Assembly: GCF_008065135.1 (NCBI RefSeq)
Contig: NZ_CP042914.1
Location: 4,321,404 to 4,385,403 of the forward strand
Direction of reading: 5' to 3'
Source of the DNA: Roseimaritima ulvae
Lineage (GTDB): Bacteria > Planctomycetota > Planctomycetia > Pirellulales > Pirellulaceae
DNA length: 64,000 nt
Numbering within the stretch: position 1 is the stretch's first letter; the number at the start of each line of letters is the position of its first letter. Below the pieces are notes generated by a model. The model was not told where the DNA came from. It saw only the letters and a program-made list of their open reading frames with translations, and did no database searches. This document shows, in pieces, positions 60,490-64,000 of the stretch. A program made the translations under genes and the position numbers.

Positions 60490-62343
60490 CTAGGACGAGC
60501 GGGGTTCATCGACCCGCACGACTTCGGCGTCAAAAATTTCCATGCACTTCTTCACCCAAGGGTGCGTCTGAAGTTGCCGCTGTCGCTGCCGCCGTTCGCC
60601 CGCCGTACTGGGCGGCTTCGCGGTCGGCTTGACGACGGCCTGAGCGTCGAAACCCAATTCTATCAGCACACGGCGTGCCGCGACGAAAGAAATTGCTTCC
60701 TCTAGTTTATTTTTTTGCTCGGGCTTATCGCAACGGGTCTTGGTCAGCGTCATGTTGGAAGGGAACAGCAACCGCACCCGGCCCTCCTGAATCAGCTGGA
60801 TTTTGCTGTATTGGCGAGCCAATCCCGCGGTCATCTCGTCCATTCGCTCCAACGCCCACTGCCACATTTGCTGGACGCCGGCATCGGTCCACTGGGGGGG
60901 AGGATAAGAGGTGGGTAATTTCTTTTCCGCTGCGTCGGCAGCGGCCGCCGCATTTCCGCCGGCGGTGGCCACCGGTTTGGCAGGAGAACTGCCAGCCAAC
61001 GCTGCGGGACTGCTGGCCGGCGACGCGGTGCCGACGGGAGCTGCAGCAGGAGAGGTTTGGCCGGCGGGCGGGCGAGCGACGGCCGGAACGGGGGAGGCGA
61101 CCGGCGCGGCGGCCGCCTTCATTTCAATGTTTTTTTTTTCCGCCGCGGCGATCGCCGGGCGCTTGCTACTGGCCCCGGCCATTAAATCCGCGATTCGCTG
61201 CAAGTCGGGCAGCTGGCAGATTTGGATCAAAGCCGTTTCCAGCAGCACGCGGCTATGCACGCTCTGACGAATTCGCACCAACGTCTGATCCAACAACGAG
61301 ACGACGGCCAAGATGGTCGGCACGCCCCAATTCTCCCCACGCTGCTTCAACTCGTCATGCATTGACTCGCCGCAGTACCGCAACATCGTCGGCGGACAGC
61401 CCACGGTGGCCACCATCAGGTCGCGGAAATGCCCCAGCAGTTGTTCCCCCAACTGCCCGGCATCGACACCGGCCAGGATCGCCGCGTCGGCTTGTTCCAG
61501 AGCGGATTTGGCATCTCGCGCGATCAGCGCCGTGGTCAGCTCGTGCAACCGTTGATCGTCGGCGGTGCCCAGCATGCTGTGCACCGATTCAACCGTTAAA
61601 CCGCCCGAGCTGAAACTCAGCACTTGTTCCAGCAGCGACTGGCTGTCACGCATCGAACCTGCCGCGCGGCGAGCGATCAAACGCAGCGCTTCGTCGTCGG
61701 CTTGGGCATTTTCCGCGTCGACGATTTCTCGCAACCGGCCCATGATTTCGTCGGTGTGGACCGGAGCGAAATCAAACCGCTGGCAGCGGCTGAGGACGGT
61801 GATGGGAATTTTTTCGGGGTCGGTCGTGCAGAAGATAAACTTGACGTGCGGCGGCGGTTCTTCCAACGTTTTGAGCAGCGCGTTGAAGGCCGCCTGCGTC
61901 AGCATGTGGACTTCGTCGATGATGTAGATCTTGTATCGCGAACGGCTGGGCCGCACGCCCACACCGGCTCGCAAACTGCGAATTTCATCGATCCCGCGAT
62001 TACTGGCACCGTCGATTTCCAGCACGTCCACATCTTCACCGGCGTCGATCGACTGGCAGATGTCGCTGTCGTTGTCGGGCGTTGCCGTGGGCCCCTCGGG
62101 CGCATTCAGGGCTTTGGCAAAGATCCGGGCCGTACTGGTTTTGCCGACTCCGCGAGCCCCGGTGAACAGGTAGGCGTGGCCCACGCGATTGGTTTCGATG
62201 GCGTTTTTGAGCGCCTGACCGACATGCCCCTGGCCCACCAATTCGCCGAAATTTTTCGGACGATAACGCCTCGCGACGACGACGTACTTATCAGACGTGG
62301 GCTTATCGGAAGTGGGTTCCTTGGTCGAATCAGATTCAGCCAT
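60490..62343 (-). CDS. dnaX: DNA polymerase III subunit tau/gamma
   Basis: The 617-aa clamp-loader ATPase starts at ATG 62343. RYRPKNFGELVGQGHVGQALKNAI, Walker A TGARGVGKTSTARIFAKAL, Walker B IIDEVHMLTQAAFNALLKTLEEPP and sensor 1 FIFCTTDPEKIPITVLSRCQRF are all present. The zinc module is degenerate: PTATPDNDSDICQSI retains one of four expected Cys. After residue ~400 lies A10 (61139-61130), then an Ala/Pro/Thr linker and the tau C-terminal domain. Both alternative frames after A10 stop at once, so a ~406-aa gamma form is likely. It follows the SRP RNA gene and precedes ybaB and recR. Confidence 0.95.
   Translation of the reverse strand: MAESDSTKEPTSDKPTSDKYVVVARRYRPKNFGELVGQGHVGQALKNAIETNRVGHAYLFTGARGVGKTSTARIFAKALNAPEGPTATPDNDSDICQSIDAGEDVDVLEIDGASNRGIDEIRSLRAGVGVRPSRSRYKIYIIDEVHMLTQAAFNALLKTLEEPPPHVKFIFCTTDPEKIPITVLSRCQRFDFAPVHTDEIMGRLREIVDAENAQADDEALRLIARRAAGSMRDSQSLLEQVLSFSSGGLTVESVHSMLGTADDQRLHELTTALIARDAKSALEQADAAILAGVDAGQLGEQLLGHFRDLMVATVGCPPTMLRYCGESMHDELKQRGENWGVPTILAVVSLLDQTLVRIRQSVHSRVLLETALIQICQLPDLQRIADLMAGASSKRPAIAAAEKKNIEMKAAAAPVASPVPAVARPPAGQTSPAAAPVGTASPASSPAALAGSSPAKPVATAGGNAAAAADAAEKKLPTSYPPPQWTDAGVQQMWQWALERMDEMTAGLARQYSKIQLIQEGRVRLLFPSNMTLTKTRCDKPEQKNKLEEAISFVAARRVLIELGFDAQAVVKPTAKPPSTAGERRQRQRQLQTHPWVKKCMEIFDAEVVRVDEPRSS
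61130..61139 (-). other. A10 slippery tract inside dnaX
   Basis: Ten consecutive A residues on the coding strand, in codons GAA AAA AAA AAC for Glu402-Lys-Lys-Asn405. Adding one A gives CAT then TGA, so translation ends after His406. Removing one A gives ACA TTG AAA TGA, which also stops quickly. Confidence 0.7.
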
Positions 62344-62369
62344 AGTGCTCAACGCAGTACAACAAGAAT

Positions 62370-62485
62370 GAATTGCCCGCCGGAGGCGACCCCCACACAA
62401 AGGTACCCCGCTTATGGCTGCTCCAGTTAAGGCCTGACCAGGTTCACGGCTCCCCATCGCAAGGGCCGCCACCGCCAGGCAATTC
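62370..62485 (-). ncRNA. ffs: Signal recognition particle RNA (4.5S type)
   Basis: The domain IV sequence reads GAACCTGGTCAGG, CCTTAACTGG, AGCAGCC; GTCAGG and AGCAGC are the conserved SRP RNA strands that bind Ffh. The apical loop is UAAC, of the URRC type. The ends pair over a long helix: GAATTGCC from 62485 pairs with GGCAATTC ending at 62370, continuing for about ten more pairs with two mismatches. It lies 26 bp upstream of dnaX, the same neighbour as the scr gene in Bacillus. The ends are from base pairing, not mapped. Confidence 0.9.
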
Positions 62486-62697
62486 TATTTGTCCGCGTCG
62501 AAAACCGTCCCCGCGATAGCGGCGGCGAGACCTGTTTGCCACGAACAAGGATTAGATTCTGATACCCCGTCGCCGAACTGTCAACGTGGTAGAGCCGCGA
62601 TGGTTTGGACTTGCTGCGATCGGCGGGATTTTCCTAACATCGCCAACAACCGGTTCGCCGTCACCCACCCTCCTCTTGGCTGCAAGGATTACCAGCT

Positions 62698-63327
62698 ATG
62701 ACCGCCTCCGATCAGCGCATCGACCTGGATGCAAACTTGATCGTTCAACACCAGCAAGAATTGGTCGCTCGCTGGCACGAACAAGAAATCAACAACCCTT
62801 ACACCGGATTCCTGCAGCTGGTCTGCCAACAGCACGAACACAACTTCCGGTTGTGGCACGAAGAGGACGTAGCCCGCAGTCCCACGGCTACCGATACCCA
62901 GATCGCTCAGGTCAAGCGGAATATCGACCGGCTGAACCAACAGCGGAACGATATGATCGAGGTTCTCGACGACGCCATCACCGCGCGACTGCACGCCGCC
63001 GCCGTCGATTGCCCCGCCGACGCCCCAATCAACACCGAAACCGCCGGCAGCACCATCGATCGGTTGTCCATCATGTCGCTGCGGCTGTATCACTACGAAG
63101 AACAATTGCACCGCGCCGACGCCGATGCCGAGCACAAGGCGAAGGTCGCCGAGCGAATCAAAATCTGTCGCCTGCAACACAGCGACTTGACCGCCGCGCT
63201 GGCGATGCTGCTGGACGACTTGTTCGCCGGCCGCAAAATGCATAAGACCTATCGCCAATTCAAAATGTACAACGACCCCTCGCTGAATCCTTCGATTTAT
63301 CAAGCATCCAAACGCATCGCTTGCTAG
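62698..63327 (+). CDS. DUF4254-domain protein
   Basis: The 209-aa protein is mostly helical. It has the DUF4254 hallmarks: NFRLWHEEDVARSP near residue 58, IAQVKRNIDRLNQQRNDMIEVLDD, and ETAGSTIDRLSIMSLRLYHYEEQL near residue 120. The family's function is unknown; in other bacteria it often lies near lipopolysaccharide or glycan genes. The His/Asp/Arg positions in the conserved blocks suggest an enzyme or ligand-binding role, which is speculative. The next gene begins immediately after its stop (TAG then ATG), so the two are probably cotranslated. Confidence 0.85.
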   Translation: MTASDQRIDLDANLIVQHQQELVARWHEQEINNPYTGFLQLVCQQHEHNFRLWHEEDVARSPTATDTQIAQVKRNIDRLNQQRNDMIEVLDDAITARLHAAAVDCPADAPINTETAGSTIDRLSIMSLRLYHYEEQLHRADADAEHKAKVAERIKICRLQHSDLTAALAMLLDDLFAGRKMHKTYRQFKMYNDPSLNPSIYQASKRIAC

Positions 63328-64000
63328 ATGGACAATCCTTTTGCGGTTCAATCGCGTCGCCGCCCACCGCTGCGTGCGCTGAAAACATTGCTGGTCGTCG
63401 TGGTCGGCTTGGTCTGTGTGCTGGGGTTCCAGTGGGGCTCGCAGCGTTGGTTGCTGGCCAGTCTGGAACAGGACCTGGACCAGCAACCTCCGGAACAACA
63501 GATCGAACGCCTAGCCCAAATTGCTCAACTGGGCAGCAACGGCCTTCCGGTGTTGGTCGAGTACCTGCAAACGCCCAATGAACGGGTCGCCGAAACCGCG
63601 TTCGAACTGCTTAAGCAGCAACAACAGCAATGGCTGGAGTTGTCCGATGCGGCCGCCGACGCGAATCATCGTCGCCTGGCCGCGGCGTTGACCGAACTGG
63701 GCCCGGAACTGGAACTGCGCCGTGGCGGCTGGGTCGCCATGCTGCTGAAGCAGACCATCGTCGAAACCGTCGAACATCCTTCCAGCGACGCGGCCGTGGC
63801 CTACGACACAGCAACCACGCTGCTGGCCAAGATCTCGGTCAGCGACAATCTAAATGAATCCACACGCCCCGTATCTTCCACAACCCGCGTCGCCCTCCGC
63901 ACCGAACCGCTGCCGGTCGCTCAAACCTCCGCGACTGTCCAACCGCTCCAACCCACCACACAGGACACCGGCGAGGCTTCCTCCAATGCCCAAACGCCGG
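63328..64000 (+). CDS. Membrane-anchored helical protein, cut by window edge
   Basis: I translated this frame by hand; it is open from ATG 63328 to the right edge. It starts with a basic leader (MDNPFAVQSRRRPPLRALK), one membrane helix (TLLVVVVGLVCVLGF), then helical sequence resembling a HEAT-like repeat region (IAQLGSNGLPVLVEYLQTPNERVAETAFELLKQQ). The last ~50 residues are Thr/Ser/Pro-rich and may be a linker. The C-terminus is missing. Its function is unknown. It is coupled to the DUF4254 gene. Confidence 0.7.
   Translation, partial: MDNPFAVQSRRRPPLRALKTLLVVVVGLVCVLGFQWGSQRWLLASLEQDLDQQPPEQQIERLAQIAQLGSNGLPVLVEYLQTPNERVAETAFELLKQQQQQWLELSDAAADANHRRLAAALTELGPELELRRGGWVAMLLKQTIVETVEHPSSDAAVAYDTATTLLAKISVSDNLNESTRPVSSTTRVALRTEPLPVAQTSATVQPLQPTTQDTGEASSNAQTP

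Overview
The window looks like chromosome from a planctomycete, most probably a Pirellulales/Pirellulaceae member (Rhodopirellula-like). The grounds are a moderately high G+C, planctomycete-typical families (a DUF1559 relative, SHD1, DUF6807, a redoxin/cytochrome c/copper monooxygenase fusion, an ECF sigma factor coupled to a Ser/Thr kinase), and gene-rich DNA with short operons and many small intergenic repeats. No phage, plasmid, insertion sequence, CRISPR array or tRNA gene was recognised. Most of the window is housekeeping sequence.

Layout. 0-4.6 kb: a truncated serine hydrolase, an acyl-CoA thioesterase, an ACT protein, a DUF1559 relative, a secreted protein and UDP-glucuronate decarboxylase. 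4.8-7.5 kb: imuA-imuB mutagenesis genes with a long overlap. 7.7-20.3 kb: a LapA-like protein, three abutting microsatellites, DUF6807, purN, a redoxin-cytochrome-monooxygenase fusion, def-fmt, a SEC-C/TPR-like protein, an M1 peptidase and a pseudouridine synthase. 20.5-27.7 kb: apgM, a hemolysin III homologue, a zinc-ribbon coiled coil, a NUDIX protein overlapping an S9 peptidase, RNase P RNA and VanZ. 27.9-35.5 kb: a membrane protein, the kinase/ECF pair, a coiled-coil membrane protein, MazG, QueD and an unknown. 35.8-40.3 kb: a putative phosphonate-catabolism locus (alcohol dehydrogenase, DUF5690 transporter, FAD oxidoreductase, phosphonatase-like hydrolase). 40.3-50.6 kb: HD and HAD hydrolases, RbgA, a TAXI protein, a truncated KptA-like protein, a methyltransferase, a rhodanese/FAD pair, a six-copy tandem array and two small proteins. 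50.7-64 kb: lepA, an asparagine-synthase-like/radical SAM/FAD operon, an SHD1 protein, rpoN, recR, ybaB, dnaX, SRP RNA, DUF4254 and a truncated membrane protein.

Three points deserve attention. (1) About 23 copies of a 24-nt intergenic element have a GTAG foot, a 7-bp stem and a CGCCAG loop. Five stem sequences occur and both arms change together, so the hairpin is conserved by covariation. Two genes use the element's TAG as their stop codon. It resembles GTAG-type REP elements. (2) dnaX carries an A10 run at codons 402-405 of 617, and both alternative frames stop within a few codons. This is the arrangement expected for slippage that makes a short gamma product beside tau. Its DnaX zinc module has also lost three of four cysteines. 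(3) A tightly overlapping three-gene operon (52.6-56.4 kb) combines a glutaminase-less asparagine-synthase-like protein, a radical SAM enzyme and a halogenase-like flavoprotein, and could be an undescribed modification or biosynthetic system.
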